The notes under the pieces were generated by a model. It was not told where the DNA came from. It made no database searches and saw nothing but the letters and a program-made list of their open reading frames with translations. This document shows, in pieces, positions 38,318-52,039 of a stretch of DNA of 64,000 nucleotides. This DNA is from Paralichthys olivaceus. Taxonomy: Eukaryota > Chordata > Actinopteri > Pleuronectiformes > Paralichthyidae. Position 1 is the first letter of the stretch, and the number at the start of each line of letters is the position of its first letter. The DNA lies in the NCBI RefSeq assembly GCF_024713975.1, contig NC_091104.1, positions 9,381,580-9,445,579 of the forward strand, in the 5' to 3' direction. Made by a program: the position numbers and the translations under genes.

Positions 38318-39983
38318 CTGAGACAAAACAGCAAAGAGAGAAATAAAGTTTGTCAGTTTGCAGGATGTAAAAAATTAAGGTTTCAGTGGAATTAGGTGGA
38401 ACTTTAGATCCAGAGAAATACATTCCCCTACAAAATCATAACAACTTCATAATGTCAGTTATTACCCAATAATGGAAGTAAACAAACTGATGTTTTCATA
38501 TGATCAAGTTGGGCTGTTTGAAGACTTGGTTTCCTCCATCTTTCTGAGCTGCAGAGTGACATTCACCGATTCTTTCACATAACCTTTACCCATCGTATCA
38601 GACGTCTTTGACTTTGCACTTGACTTATTTAGGGCTTAAACTAATGATGGTTACCCCAACCAATCCTTGTTTGGCAAAGAATTGTGAAAAAGCCTTGTTA
38701 CAATTTAAGTTGACGTCTTCAACCAACTTGTGATCCGACATTCAAAAGCCAAAAGTTAGTTGGTGTCACATAAAGAAAATTATAAACAGGAAATCGTCAC
38801 ATTTGAGAAGCTTGAACTTTGACATAATTGGCGTCTGCTTGTAAATGAAGTAACTTTCCGAATAGTTACTATCATTGTTTCAGCTGTAGAATTCATTCAC
38901 TTGTGGACCTTCTCTTCTCTGACTAATTTCAATTAGGCCATATCCTGGATTTCTAATTTGCAATCTATAACATTAGCATCAAACCTTATGATCTTTATGA
39001 TCTGTGTATATGTTGAAGTTGACATTTAGAGGGGAGGCGGAGGCAGATTAAATATCCAGGACTGGCTCTGAAACCACCGCAGCTGAGGGGCCTGTAAAAG
39101 AGACCCGAGCAATATCGGCCTGTGTGTCACTTGGATTTCTGGCTGTAAACAGTGTGGTTTTAGTTTTAATCTACAGATGTGTTGTGAGCACACACACACC
39201 CCACCCCCCAGATTAAACAGAAAAACCCTGAGCAGCTTTAGACATCTGACAGCTCCAGGCAAGCCTCACTTCGATTTTCCTCTGGTGTCCAACAACATTT
39301 GGACTGTGACACCTCGAAGGTCCCTGCAGTGAAGAAGATGGGGGACTTTAAATCGTCTTTGAGGTCACACCAGCGCCATGTGTCTGCAGCTCAGAGGGAT
39401 GACACCGGCTGCACCTCACCTGCGATTTGCACGATTCCTGGTGAAAACACTGAGTGAACGCACGACGTTCCACCATGCACATTCCCCCACGGGGCTGCAG
39501 CCTGCAACCATGGCAGCGACAATACAGAGCACGCAGGTTCCGCCACATTAGCAGAAGCGTGCGATCCCTCTAAATAAAGATTATTCTTCTTCTTATTATT
39601 AATATAGCATCGAGGGCGGCGGAGGGGGAAAGGGAAGTCAATCTATTCTCCAATGGATATAAAAAAAAATCCACTGGGCCTTTGCTCCGATAATGACTGC
39701 AGCACAAAAAAAAAAAGTCTGGGACGAATGGGCGGGGGTCTGACATTTCAAGCCTGAGCTGAGAACAATAAATGAGCCCGTTTCGAAAAGCCGCAACGCT
39801 GGTCTTGCAGCGGCCCCCTCTGCGGGCCTCCCCGGATACACCTCCGGAGTGTCGGCTCTGGGCAGATCTGCTCAGCGCCTGGGAATCAAACACGCATCCC
39901 TCCACCAAACAAAGAGGAGCAGCAGGACGCGGCTCGGGATGAGTCCACCCTCCACCTCCCCGCGCTCATGCCTCCATACTCAC
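38318..39983 (-). other. mapre3: mapre3 first intron, nothing recognised
   Basis: This 1.7-kb intron separates the 5' UTR exon from the ATG exon. I see no coding exon or clear repeat in it. Small runs of CA (about 39188-39200) are present. Confidence 0.5.
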
Positions 39984-40170
39984 TGCGTTTCACGGGTGTT
40001 GTTATCACGCTGGCAGGTTTCCTTCTGTCAGTGCCCGCTGCCGTCGTCGGTGTCGGACCCTGCGCTGCGGTGCTCGCCTGGTAACGGGCCGCCCCTGTCT
40101 GCAACGATCCGGCCGCGCACCGCGCATGCGCCCGACTCCATGCTGCTAAAGGTTCATTATAAATAGGACT
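39984..40170 (-). promoter_or_regulatory. mapre3: mapre3 5' UTR exon and promoter region
   Basis: The minus strand has a donor CGCA|GTGAGT at 39983 after a CpG-rich exon (39770-40140 is the most CpG-rich part of the locus). A perfect NRF1-type palindrome GCGCATGCGC lies at 40122-40131 and an AT-rich TATAAATA at 40158-40165. The exact start site is not known. Confidence 0.5.
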
Positions 40171-40900
40171 TCGGCCTGTTCCAGCTCAGAGACACATGAT
40201 GTGTGTGTCTGTGGGGTTTAAGGCCCCGCCACCGACGAAGGGCTTTTAGAGGGTTCAGGCTCAGGCGTCACGTACAAACCAAGAGTTTAATTTGTAATAT
40301 AGAAATAAAAATAAAAAAAAGGCCTTAATTGTCAGTGTGTCATAGTGCCACTCCACTTGGTGCACGAGCAACACGATCTTGCAGAGATAGCAAATGATTA
40401 TTCCACAGTCCACAGAGGTTAATGCACCATTTACAATAGTGGTTAAGATAAGAGGTGGAGCAGGCAGCTTTCTCTTTGGGTGTGGATTTAGTTGTTAGAT
40501 AGAAGTTCTTCTTCTCCAGCTCTACTGGACAAATACACATAGGTACTAGACTTACACATAAATAGACATTATAGTTATAGGAGCGAGGGCAACAAAAGCT
40601 GTTTGTCATTGTATTATGATACAACAGTATGTATAGTACCACTCCGCTTGGTGCATAAGGAAAACATTCATGAAAACACAAAATAAATAACATATTTTAT
40701 ACCACCATAAGTATCAAAAGTATATTCACTTGTTCTGCAGTTTTCTGTCCCATGTGAGTGATATATAGATATATATATATATATTAATATATTTTACATT
40801 CATAGATGTTAATTTCCTATATGTTGATGCATTAGTAGCATTTTCTTGTTGCAAAGAACAAAATAAAAAAAGCAAAATTTGAAATCAGATACAGCACTCA
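40171..40900. other. Intergenic spacer between mapre3 and dpysl5
   Basis: AT-rich; a direct repeat of CACTCC(A/G)CTTGGTGCA occurs at about 40350 and 40640. No gene was recognised. Confidence 0.5.
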
Positions 40901-40919
40901 GCTGAGGATTTCCTTGTGG

Positions 40920-42450
40920 TTTATTTGCACTCAAATCATGTGATAAAGAGCTGCAAGAAAAACTAGAGAGATAAACAGAATTCAATGTGACAACACATTG
41001 TTCAGCACCGGTGTAGATTTGGGAGGGAGGAGGAAACAACACAACATTTGCTGGAGCTTCTAAAAATAAAAAAGTGAAATAAAAAAGCGTTGTGGGACTT
41101 TTACTGTATCACGCATCTTCGGAACATAACTGGGTCTAAACATTGAGCTAAATCTCGTGTGCAACCCTGCTAACTGTGGAGTTGTGACAAAAATAACAAC
41201 AAAATCAGAGACTAAGACAAATATTCACAAAAAAAGATCTGTAACTAAGCACAAACAATGAAAACAAAGAGGTTGAGAACAAGTTACGATCCTGAAAAAA
41301 ACAGCATCCATCGACAAACATCTCTACGTGAATCCTAAAGAGGATCCCTTCACCTTCTCTGTGCTTCACAGTGGTACATTACATCTGAGGTGTCAGTGAG
41401 GGAATGTTTTAAACGCCGCAGTTTCAGAACGAATCAAAAAAAGAAAAGAAACACAAATGACAGCAGTCAACATGTCAGAGGTCACGACCTGTAGCGGCAG
41501 GTTGCAGAGGTGTGTTTGAGGGTGTCAGTGTTCTCAGGTGAGAAAAAGGCAGTTTGGGTGAGACTCTTTGCTCGCTGTGGAAAATGAATTTGACCACAAG
41601 AGGATTCTGTGACATTAGCTCAAGCTATGCTACCATGCACAGTGCACACAGCGTAGGTTCATTCACATTCAGTAGGGGGTGGAACAGAAGTCTGTAAACA
41701 TGAGCTGAAATGCTAATCTGAAGACGATAAATTACTGAACCTAAGTGTTTTTTTAAATAATTCAACACAGTAGCATCAAACGGAGAAAGCTCAAATGATA
41801 CAGTATAAAAAATAAATTAACAAACACATGTAAAAGGTTAACTTGCATTACGTTGTTTTTCATTATTCGGTCAATTGCATTGTTTTATTTTTTATGTGCT
41901 GACATATTAATGTCATGCCGACACCCTTTTAATAATCCTTCACATTTCATTCACCATGACGCGCAGTTAAAAAGACATTTGTGACATTTGTGACATTAAA
42001 TCATGTAAAAAGGCATCTAAATAGTACATGATACAAGTGCAAAATCGTATTTTACAGTGAGGTAACACAGTCGCATCGTAAAAATCATGACTCACCTTCC
42101 TAAAACTATGAGTTAGTTACAGTATTCCCCCTCTAACCACATCTAACAGCCACATTAATTCATTGGCATGTTCTTTTTTATTTTCTGCTTATTTTTTGGG
42201 AAACATTTGACTGAAATTTGGTAGCTGTAATCGCTTAACAAAGGTTTTCCTTGGTTGACTCCATGTTCCATTATTGTTACGGCAATGTATACAGTTTAAT
42301 GTTTTACAGTCCTAAATAACTCATGAAAACATGACTCCATTACCCCACAAATACACTAAGCTTCCAGAAAGAAAAACAAAGTCGTCTTGCTTGGCCAAAT
42401 GTTTCCCTCAGGTATCGTTCTTCCGCTTCATGTGACGTCCTCCTGATTAC
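40920..42450 (-). other. dpysl5: dpysl5 3' UTR
   Basis: A minus-strand AATAAA at 40920-40925 is a candidate poly(A) signal about 1.5 kb after the stop codon. No open frame or structured element was noted. Confidence 0.5.
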
Positions 42451-45400
42451 TCACCAGATCCCGCTGGACCTGCCTCCAGGGGGAGCGAGGATCCTGGCCG
42501 AGGACCTCTTTGGAATGTTGTCATCGACCTGGGCACCTGAAACATAAGGGGGGGGGGTCACTTGGGTTTAGCAGTGAAACACAAGGAACTATAGTTTTTT
42601 CAAAGTAGTACTTAAGAGCAGCTCAATCATATTTTCTTGTGGTGTTGTACAGGCTTCTCCAGACGGCTTATAATCAGTCCAAAGCAGTTCTAGTCAGATT
42701 GAAGGATTGCAACATACTTCAACAGATCAAAACAATTCCTTTCATTCCATTTAGAACGCTGCTCGTAACATTTATAATGTAAATGTACGATTTCCATTGG
42801 CATAAAATCTGACAAACCAGTGTCTGAATGATGCTTTTTCTTGAACAGAGAAATCTATGTTATCTTTTTAGGCAAGTTGAATCCCCAGGAACCAGGATGA
42901 AGTAAACTTGGTGTCAAAAAAAACTCTGCATCTGTTCCTCATTGATCTAAAGGTATACTGGGGAGTGTGACGTGGTGCTTCTAGGCTTTAAGGCATCAAC
43001 TATGGATCTCTTATACTCTATTTATCTATGTAAAATAATGGAAAAGAGAAGCGTGTAAACTTTTTATACCTTGGCAACTCAATCTATAATATCTTTTATT
43101 ATGACAGATGTGTAATTCATTTGAGTCCCTCAGACCAACAAGATGCACTGTAACTGTCCAGGTTACTTTAACTATAGCTCCCTCATCAGGCCAGTCCTCA
43201 GATTTTGTGAAGGCCAGAACAGCAGCAGCAAACCAGGTTGCCCCACTATTGTTTTCATACTTTTTATAAATGGGCACCAGTCTGAAAAAGTACTTTCCCT
43301 CATATATCTGACATATCTGATCCGTATGTACGACACGCCTTGTGTTGGTCCTCACCAGACAGGCTGAAGCTGGACTCGTGGAGGTCCCTCAAGCCCCCGT
43401 GCCTGGTGCAGGGGCGCGTCGGAGTGTCCACATCTGATGCCCCAAAGTCCCTCTTTCCTGAGTTGGCCACCGCAACAACGTCCCCTGTGTACGGCTCCCG
43501 CTCCACAGCTTTCACCGCCTGGCACTGGTGGGTGACATCACACATACACAGACACACATGAAGGAAGAGGATAGCGAACACGTTCAAACTACAAATGTGC
43601 ACGAGTAAATATCACTAATAAGCAGTAAAGAAGTGGTGACTGTCTTCTCTGTGGTACAAAAGCTTCCCTGTGAAATCGAAATGATGTTTCAATGACATGT
43701 TTGGTGCTTTAATTCCTGATTGTGTCGTAACATTGCACACTGTGGTTTTAACAAATTCTGTCCGATACCTTTTCCCTCTGAACCATCTTCTTGTAAAGAT
43801 AATCCGGGAAGGTTCTCAGGGGGCAAAACTTTCCAGAGCCTTCAGCACATGTGAACATGCCATTTTCATAGACCAGTCGCCCACGGCTGATGGTAACCAG
43901 GGGAACACCGTGACAACGGAGGCCCTCATACAGGTTCATATCTCCTCCCTGGACCTGGTTGTCCACAGAAATGGTCCTGCAGGCAAAGATAGAGAGACGT
44001 GACCCAGTTTAGCTCGACAAAAAGCTAACCAGCCTGTGAGACATGAGATGAGAGCTGGAGTGAGACAGACTGGTCGATGAATGGATGGATCCGGTTTCAT
44101 ACTTTGATCCCTCGGGGTCCCAGACCACCACATCAGCATCTGCTCCTGGGATGATCCTGCCTTTCCTGGGATAGAGGTTGTAGATCTTGGCTGCGTTTGA
44201 GCTTGTGACTGCTACAAAGCGATTCTCATCCATCTTACCCCCGATCTATGAATTACAACAAACACAAAAACGTAAATCTGCAATCTGCAAATCTAACTGA
44301 TGCACTGAAAGCAGGAGTCTTTCGTGCCTCTTCTGTCTTTGTTTTTTGTTTTTTTCAAATCGATAACCTCAAAGCCAAAACAGATGTCCTGTTCGTGGAA
44401 GTTCTCTGGGAACAAAAGAGCTACACATACCACTCCTTTCTCCCAGATGACGCTCATGCGGTCCTGTATGCCAGGGAGCCCGTGGGGGATCTTTGTGAAA
44501 TCGTCCTTACCCATGGCTCTCTGTTTGATGGTGAATGGACGATGATCGGACCCCACAACATTCAGAGTGTCACTGCAGGCAGAACAGAGGAGAAGAGAAA
44601 GGTCATGCTTAGATTTTAAAGCAGTTGGAAAAGTGGAATGTGACATTTTATAGACTTACTTTCCCAGCAGGCTCATTAGGAAATTGGGGGTACAGGGGTC
44701 CAGGCGGAGAGGAGGCACGGTAACATGGGCAGCAGCGTGGGCCCAGTCCTGATGATAGTACTGCATACCGTTCAGCACAGTGTGGGCCGTGGTTGTTTCC
44801 CCATGGACCACCTTACCTACAATATACACATACACTGGATTAAATCTCAGAGAGAAAATGGGTTAAAGATTAAATAAGATTTCATGCTAAAATGTGATTT
44901 TCTAAATTTAGTAGAATGTAGATATATATAAACTTTACTCATCTTTTAAAACAGTAACACCAGATGTAAAAAGAAACTAAGCCTCACCTTGCATCTTGGC
45001 TGTGGCAACCACATCTCCTGCAGACATGCTGGACACATTCACAAGGTAGATCGGGCAGTGGGCCTACGGAAAACAACCCACAATCAAGAGGTATGAAATG
45101 GATTTAAGCTAAATGCTTCTGTCAACATGCTAAAATGTTCACAATATTAACATGCTGATGTTTAGCAGGTATCATGTTAGTAAATAGTCATAGTAAAGTA
45201 TGAGACAAATTCTACCCAAAAACAAGCGACATTAAACGTAAAAGGGCAAAGTTACAAGAATTTATCCTGTGGGGAACATGAATGTCTCAGCCGAATTTCA
45301 TGTTTCCATCCAATTGTTGAAAAATGGTTGATTCAGAAGCACAAATAAGAACCTCTTGGTGGTGCTAAGGAGAAAGTCGGGCATTATCAATGTCAGAAGA

Positions 45401-48400
45401 AGACAACCTCTGAGGACCATGAATGTCTTCAAAGAATTCTGTGGCATTTAATCTAGTTGATCTTGTAGTTATGCTGGTTCGCTTTAGAAGATCCAGTAGA
45501 TTTTGTAATATTTCAGAGGGTAAATGAACGCCTTGACCTGCTGGTGGTGTTAGAGACTCAGGGGAATCATCACAGTCAGTATGATTCATCCTCTGGGGAC
45601 TTTTTATAGAAGTTATTATAATCCATTTAATATTTCTTACATTATTTCAGTCTGGAACAACAATACCATAACCGGGTCTACAGTATACAGTACCATATGT
45701 TTACATTAGGTATATATATTATATTCATTTAATATATTATATTTATGAGTACCAGCGACCTCTCACTCACCCTGTTGGCGATGGTGATTGCCCTGTGGGT
45801 CGCCTCTGCTTCCAACTGTAGAGAAACAGAAATCTGTGAGGAATCATCTAAGTGTTCCAGAGGTGGAACGATATAGACAGAAACAGTATTATTATTAAAA
45901 CAAGAGTCTGGCTGTAAAGAAAGTAATTTAAATGACAGACAATAATTAGAGGGAAGATCTGATTAAACCTGACTATCGTACCTCTTCAGGTCTGCTAATT
46001 TCAATCCCCTCAGGGCCACTGATACCCAGGTCCAGTGCTTCCTTTGCACCCTGATAAGAGGAAAGAGAATGCCACACATTAATAACATATAAAAGCATAT
46101 CATATCATAATAAGTCAATATTCTATCATCAATCAATCTGTAAATATATACACACTGAAAGGATTCTCCCTCACCTCTGCCACCAGTTCCCCGTTCTCAG
46201 CATGGACTCTGGCGATCGCTCCGATGTCCTTGCAGTGCTGCAGGGCCTGGAAGAGCTCGCTGTCTCTCAGCATGAACATGTCCTTATAGGCCATGAACAT
46301 CTGAAAGGAGTTCACCCCTTTCTCTCTCACCAGCTTCTCCATCTCAGCTTGTACCTGCAGGAGGAGATAAATGAGCATCTCAGTACAGAATGTACAGAAT
46401 GAATGACCACACGTTTGTGTCCATGCTGGACGTTTCATCCACAAAGGAGTTACATGTTTTCATTCAGCTTTATGCATAAGTGCTAAATTAATTTTATGAA
46501 GGAAGGGACACGGGCAAAGGAAAAAGCCATTCACTTTCAAGCAGGATGCTGGGAAGCACAGTGTCACTGTACCTTTGGGCCCCACCAAGTGACTCCCACG
46601 TGCAGAGCGTAGTCACAGCAGGTTTTGGAGTCAGCCAAGCTGCGGCAATTCTCGTAGGCTTCCAGCAAAGACTCATTCTTTTCTGGCAGAACGTGACCAA
46701 TCACCATTGTCGTGCCACCGGCAAGAGCAGCCTGGGAAAAGAAAAACACAGAATAGCACTCAGTTGAATAGCAATCATGTAGAATGTCATATGCATAGGT
46801 AATTGAGTTGTTTTGCTTCTGCTTCTCACCGATAGATGTAATAACTAATGATTTGACCCATTGTAATGTAACACTATAATGATCTGAGGTTAAATGAGAA
46901 GCAGACCTTTAAATTAACAATAAAAGGAAGCATTACGTGACACTCAAGCAGAAGATATTGATCTTTAAAGTTCATAAGTACTGAAGAGACCATAATCTAC
47001 TGATCAACTAAGCATGTAAGTAAAGCCTCTGTTCTTTATCTTTATGGTTATTTGCAGATGACTGTTGAGGGAATATGAATCCTTACACAGGTACGGAAAG
47101 ACTGGACTGACTGCCCCTCACAGTATAAACTGCAAATTTCCCTAATGTGGGACTGATAAAGTATTATCTTATCTTATCTTATAATCAGAGGCATTTAAAG
47201 AAGTAACAGCACATAAATGAATGAGTGTTTTTATCCCCTTAAAAAAACATATATTTAAGTTTTAAGCTACAGTACAAGTAAAGAGAGAGTGTGTTTTGTG
47301 TACGAGTGCATGCTTCACGCAGCATCTGTCAGCTGAGCCTAGAGAGTGGAGTAGTGTGTAGTGGGTGGGAAGACGAAGGGGGGGGGGCATGTCTGACAAC
47401 CATTGTCTCCAAGCACAATGGCGCGAGTGAAAAGGCTTTTTTGCGGCAGCCTTTGCAGCAGCTCCCTGGTTTCCATGGAAACAGATTCTCATCTGCATTT
47501 GGAGATGCAGACGGAGTCATGCCGGAGCGCGGCAGTGGGTCGGGAGGGAGGGGGAGCGGACGGAGAACAGTGGAGAATAGTGTCTGTCACCACGCTCCAC
47601 CGCTCCGTCCGCTCACAGAAACATCTGAATTCCAGTGCGCGTCATCTCTCAGCTCCCATCATCTCCAAGTGCTACAGAGTGATGAGTCATCACGGTGCTC
47701 AGAAAGCAGAGTGGGGTCTCCCGGTCTCATCAGCAGCCACAATGACCAGACGTTCTGGCAGCTGTTCGACTGCTGAGCGCTACACCAACAAAATGCCAAA
47801 TCATCTCTGTGGGATGTTGACAGACTCTTCAACCATGTGAAGCTTTCAGAGAATAAACAGTTTGGCTGCAGTTAATCATTGTTAGAGTCTTTCTAGTCTT
47901 TGAACGTAGTGTTTGTTTTCTGGAATATTCAATTCATTACTTTGCCTATTAAATATCAGAAAGTTGTGAAAGATGCTCATAACAAAGTGGTTTTCACTTG
48001 CTGGTTCTTTGCTGTTTTAGCTGCGATGTCCTCCATATACTACCAACATTTATATATATATAAATATAATCATATATTATATGAGCCTTTCACAGACATA
48101 TGTTATGTTTACAGCTTTATGAAAACTTGTATTTTACAGAACAAACAATGCAGGAAAATGCTTTGGCTGTTGAAAATGGTGTCATTACGTTAAGTTAAGT
48201 TAACATTAAGTTATCCATGTTATCCAAAACATCTTAAGCAAAAAACAAGAAGCATTAACACCAGTGGAACGTTTTTGTTTGTGATCTTCTGCAGTATCAG
48301 AATAAAAGGGATATCCAGGAAAGTCAAAATGATAGAAAACGATGCTCTGTAAATATACGAGTGTTATTCTGCTCTCACTCTGTTCTACATTTAGGGCATG

Positions 48401-48693
48401 TTTCTGTCTTTGCATTTCCAGCAGGACTTTACCTTGGTGCCGCTGTAGTAGTCGTCTGCCGTGGTGGCATTCATGAAGTTCTCCTCCAGGTGGACGCTGG
48501 TGTCGATGCCACCGGGGAGGACCAGTTTTCCAGAGGCGTCTATCACTTTGGCCCCGCCGGGGATCATCAGCTCCTTCCCCACCTGCTGGATGATGCCGTT
48601 CTCGATGTAGACGTCGGCCTCCTGGGTGCAGTCGTCGTTCACCACCTTGCCACCCTTTATCAGGATCCGCACCATCGCTGAGCTGGAAGACAT
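42451..48693 (-). CDS. dpysl5: Dihydropyrimidinase-like 5 (CRMP5)
   Basis: CRMP5 is a non-enzymatic relative of dihydropyrimidinase that acts in neurite growth and semaphorin signalling. Twelve coding exons (48433-48693, 46573-46731, 46175-46354, 45982-46050, 45771-45815, 44988-45063, 44660-44816, 44431-44572, 44103-44245, 43769-43976, 43356-43524, 42451-42536) sum to 1,695 nt, or 564 residues, the same as the length I know for human DPYSL5. Landmarks are [86 protein letters not shown] and the C terminus [17 protein letters not shown]. The metal-ligand HxH expected of active dihydropyrimidinases is not there ([13 protein letters not shown]), consistent with an adaptor. The next gene, mapre3, lies in the same orientation downstream. 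Confidence 0.95.
45100..45615. repeat. Dispersed fish repeat in dpysl5 intron
   Basis: Contains the phrases AACATGCTGATGTTTAGCAG, GGGAACATGAATGTCTCAGC and CTCTGAGGACCATGAATGTC and ends CATCCTCTGGGGAC, a pattern I know as a very common interspersed repeat of teleosts. The class is unresolved. Confidence 0.5.
46732..48432 (-). other. dpysl5: dpysl5 first coding intron with a conserved-looking GC-rich core
   Basis: A 1.7-kb intron between coding exons 1 and 2. The part 47340-47770 is distinctly richer in G+C and CpG than its surroundings and holds a 14-bp perfect palindrome at 47469-47482. The rest is AT-rich. Confidence 0.5.
47469..47482. promoter_or_regulatory. RFX X-box-like palindrome
   Basis: GTTTCCATGGAAAC is a perfect 14-bp inverted repeat that fits the symmetrical X-box bound by RFX factors (GTTNCCATGGNAAC). 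It lies in the GC-rich core of the dpysl5 intron. Confidence 0.4.
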
Positions 48694-48703
48694 GGCTATC
48701 GCT

Positions 48704-50879
48704 CTGTGAGGCGGAGAGAAAAAACAGATTCCACAACAGGGATTTAAGATTGAGATCTGATTGTGTAAAACCACCACATCACAAAAACACAAGAAAAGTT
48801 ACACAAGTACAACCCTAACCCCCCCTAACTACCATCCTAACCTTTCAAACTGTTTGGTCCTGGAAAGAACTTGAGGCATTTCCACAAGAACTTACAGAAA
48901 ATGAACATTTCACTGTACCTCATTCTGAGACAGTGTAGTAAGACTGTGGAAGAGAGTGAAGGGTCAGTGATGCTGCTCTGAGACCAGTCCGTCAGCCTGT
49001 GACTGACATCAGCTACGAGACTGGAAGAGTAACGGCCGTGTCAGTCACCGCCTGAGACCTGGCGTCCTAGTGGACCGCGATGTGGTGGTAAACAGAAAGA
49101 AGCTGAGAGACACGGCTCTGAAAGGCCATTATTCTGAAAGGACTGAGGCAGCATTAGGCTACTTACAATTCACTCACTATGAAGCTGCAGAGAGAGAATC
49201 ACAATGGATGAAAAATAAGAATAAAGTAAGCTGAGGTGGATTCTCTTACACAACATACAAGCCGAATAGCTCTACTCTACTCCAGTGGGTCAGTAAGAGA
49301 AATTACTGGGGTAGAAAAATTCATGTTAGTTTTATCTTGCTTAATTTTTTGGGGCTTATCTCCACTCTCTCCTGTCTTTCTTTCAAATATTGGTATATTA
49401 TTACGTGCAAAGGCATAAAATGATTCTAATGAAACAATAAAGTTACAGTTTCAGCTGAACTGCTCTCTACAACTTGGTTCTAATATCAAAACCAGGTTCG
49501 TAGCTCTGCATTGACTGATGACTCAGTGAATTAGGAAGGAAAATGTATTTATACTAGATATTTAACGAGTGATCTCAGTATTTTTATACTGGACATTCAG
49601 ACCTTAAAAGCAGATGAATTGATTAAGAAACCTTTTCCTGGTAGTTAAAGAGCATTTAAACGTTTAGTAGATTTGCTGCGCCACTGGCGACTGATGACAC
49701 TGTGAATTTTGAAGCAGTTAACATTCTATACGTATAAATGAATGGATATAGTATTGACTGATGCCAATATATTTAAAATTGAAAATTTTAAGCAAGAAAG
49801 CAGAACATTTAAGAGGAAAATTCACAGTGAAGGAACCTTTTAAATGTGTTAAATCAAATTGTCATCACAATTGTATATATGATGAAATATAAAATCAAAG
49901 ATAAACATTGAGTCCTTCTAGTCTTGTTGGTGTAAAATATCCTGATCACAACCACTACTTTGTGTTGCTCTACTCTTTTCTACTTATTGCATCAAAAAAA
50001 CATGCAAAATTTGTAATAATCCCAAAAATAAAACCACACTGTGTTTTCAACAGTTCCTGTCAGTGGTTAACTATTCATGAACAACAAAGAAACAAGTCTC
50101 TACCTTCCTTTACACACAACTCCTCTAATGATGGAGTGCATTCGCTTAATGTGTGTGTGTGTGTGTGTGTCTCCATCCTGCGTGCTTGCGTGTGTGTGTG
50201 CGTGCAGGGTGTGTACGAATGAGGGTGCGGCAACTTTACTGCATGGACTCCCTCACACATCCAGCAGATCTGATGGCTGATACTGTCTCAGATATCCTCT
50301 TACTCACATCACATAGGATAAATATTAGAAGGCAACACATTATATTGACATCATATAAAGCATGGAAGCAGCTGCAGGCCATAATAAAGTTATCATTATT
50401 ATTCGAATAAGAGTTACCACTGTGGAAGTTAGTCAATAATCAATATGTGAGCTTGTGTTGCCTGTTTAAACACTCCAGCACGGTAAATATCTGCAATTTT
50501 ATTATAGCAAATATTCAATAATTGATTATAGATGAAGCAGACACAACATTTACTATGAGCTGCCCTGACATTTGCCTAAATATTTTCATCTCTTTACTGA
50601 TTTGTGTGTAAAAATCCATGAAATCACTGGTCAATCTCAACTATTTCCACTTCAGAATGATTGGATGAGTGAATACAGGGATTTACGTGTGATGTTGAGA
50701 TGATGACACTTGACACAAAGAAACCGGTCCCCATCCGGCATGAGCGGCTGCACAGCCTTCATCATTATCATCGACCTAGAAACCACAGCTCCAGCAGCCT
50801 CCTCCTCCTCCTCCCAGACCTCAGCCCCTCCTCCGGTGCACTGTGACCGGCCTGGATCACCGGTGCATCGGCCTCTCAC
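48704..50879 (-). other. dpysl5: dpysl5 5' intron
   Basis: Sequence between the ATG exon (acceptor CCTCACAG at 48704-48711) and a candidate 5' UTR exon. A (TG)n run lies at 50150-50171. No coding sequence was seen. Confidence 0.4.
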
Positions 50880-51100
50880 CTGCTGGAGGCAGGTTAGACG
50901 AGGAGACACCCCAGACCTGCTGCAGCCAGGGGAGGAGGAGGAGGAGGAGGAAGAGGAGGGAGCATGGAAACAAAGTCTCCAGCAGAAGAGGATTTCCGCC
51001 CAGACACACACACACACACACAGAGATAAACAGACACAGACACAGATAGACACACACACTTGCAGGCAGAATGAATCTGATGAAGATGAGCATCACATAC
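50880..51100 (-). other. dpysl5: Candidate dpysl5 5' UTR exon
   Basis: The minus strand shows a GC-rich stretch ending in CTCCAGCAG|GTGAGAGG, a strong donor at 50879, in the right orientation to splice to the ATG exon. It includes a CTC/GAG triplet run (50933-50961). The upstream limit is a guess. Confidence 0.3.
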
Positions 51101-51260
51101 CTGCTCTATGGAACCTGATGCTGCTGCTCCACTCGGCTCCCCCGTTACTTTCTGTGTGAGTGCAACACAACCCGTGGACTGCACTTCCCAAGGAGCGACA
51201 CACACACACGCACACACACACACATACACACACATACACACACACACACCAGATGGATGC
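50933..51260. repeat. Cluster of simple repeats: (GAG)n and (CA)n
   Basis: A GAG run at 50933-50961, CA runs at 51005-51022 and an interrupted CA/TACA run at 51199-51249 lie close together. They create long spurious open frames of Thr-His or Val-Cys repeats. Confidence 0.85.
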
Positions 51261-52039
51261 CTTCCTGGCCGGTCTGAGACCAGCAGCATCAGCCCCCATC
51301 AAGTCAGCAAGAGGATGCAAGGGACACTTCCCTTTATGGCTTTCCAAATAAAATCCTCCACAGTGATTATCCTATGCAACTTTATTTAGTCATGCAAACT
51401 TCTTCATCCAAGAGGGAATCTTCATCAACAACCTCCAACAAACCCTGACTGTATGTGTATTTTGTCAGATGAAGAGAATCACCTTTTCACTAGATCTACG
51501 ATTTGACAAATCATTGCAATGCTGGTAAAACAGTTTTTTGTTTGTGTCCGACCTTATGAGATGATAACTGATCGATCATTGTGTGAACTGATGGTATATT
51601 TACATTTATAGGATAACACAGTTGGCCGATCACTTGTTTTACCATGTTGTAATTTCTTAAAAAAAAGGAATAAAGTGTCAAAAATAAATTAATTAATAAA
51701 ATTGAAATAATCATCTTATGCCTGATTATGCGTAAGATATTGAATTCATGCTTTTTCTTAACTTCAAGGGGTATTTCAACATTTAAAAACAGTATTTAAT
51801 TTGAATAAATATCTATAGAAACTCACACATTGACAACTTTAATCAAATGCATGAGTAATTTGAACACCATCAGATTTCATGATATTAAATATGTCTTATT
51901 TATTATTTTGAGTAAGAACACCAGTGCATTTCTATAGCTGATCAATATTTTTTAAAAAGGCCTCATTTGTTTTTGTGGCAGTATTGACTCTGTCCTTTGG
52001 CAAGCTTTTATTTTGTAGGCCTACCCCCTGAGTTCCGGG

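Noticed and set aside
40758-40790. (TA)n stretch as an origin or promoter
   Set aside because: A short simple AT repeat with no other signal.
47291-47840. Long overlapping open frames (145-161 codons) in the dpysl5 intron
   Set aside because: Three frames are open at once in a GC-rich patch, with no homologue known and no splice continuity with dpysl5; a regulatory island is more likely.
50153-51389. Open frames of repeated Cys-Val or Thr-His
   Set aside because: They are translations of (TG)n and (CA)n runs.
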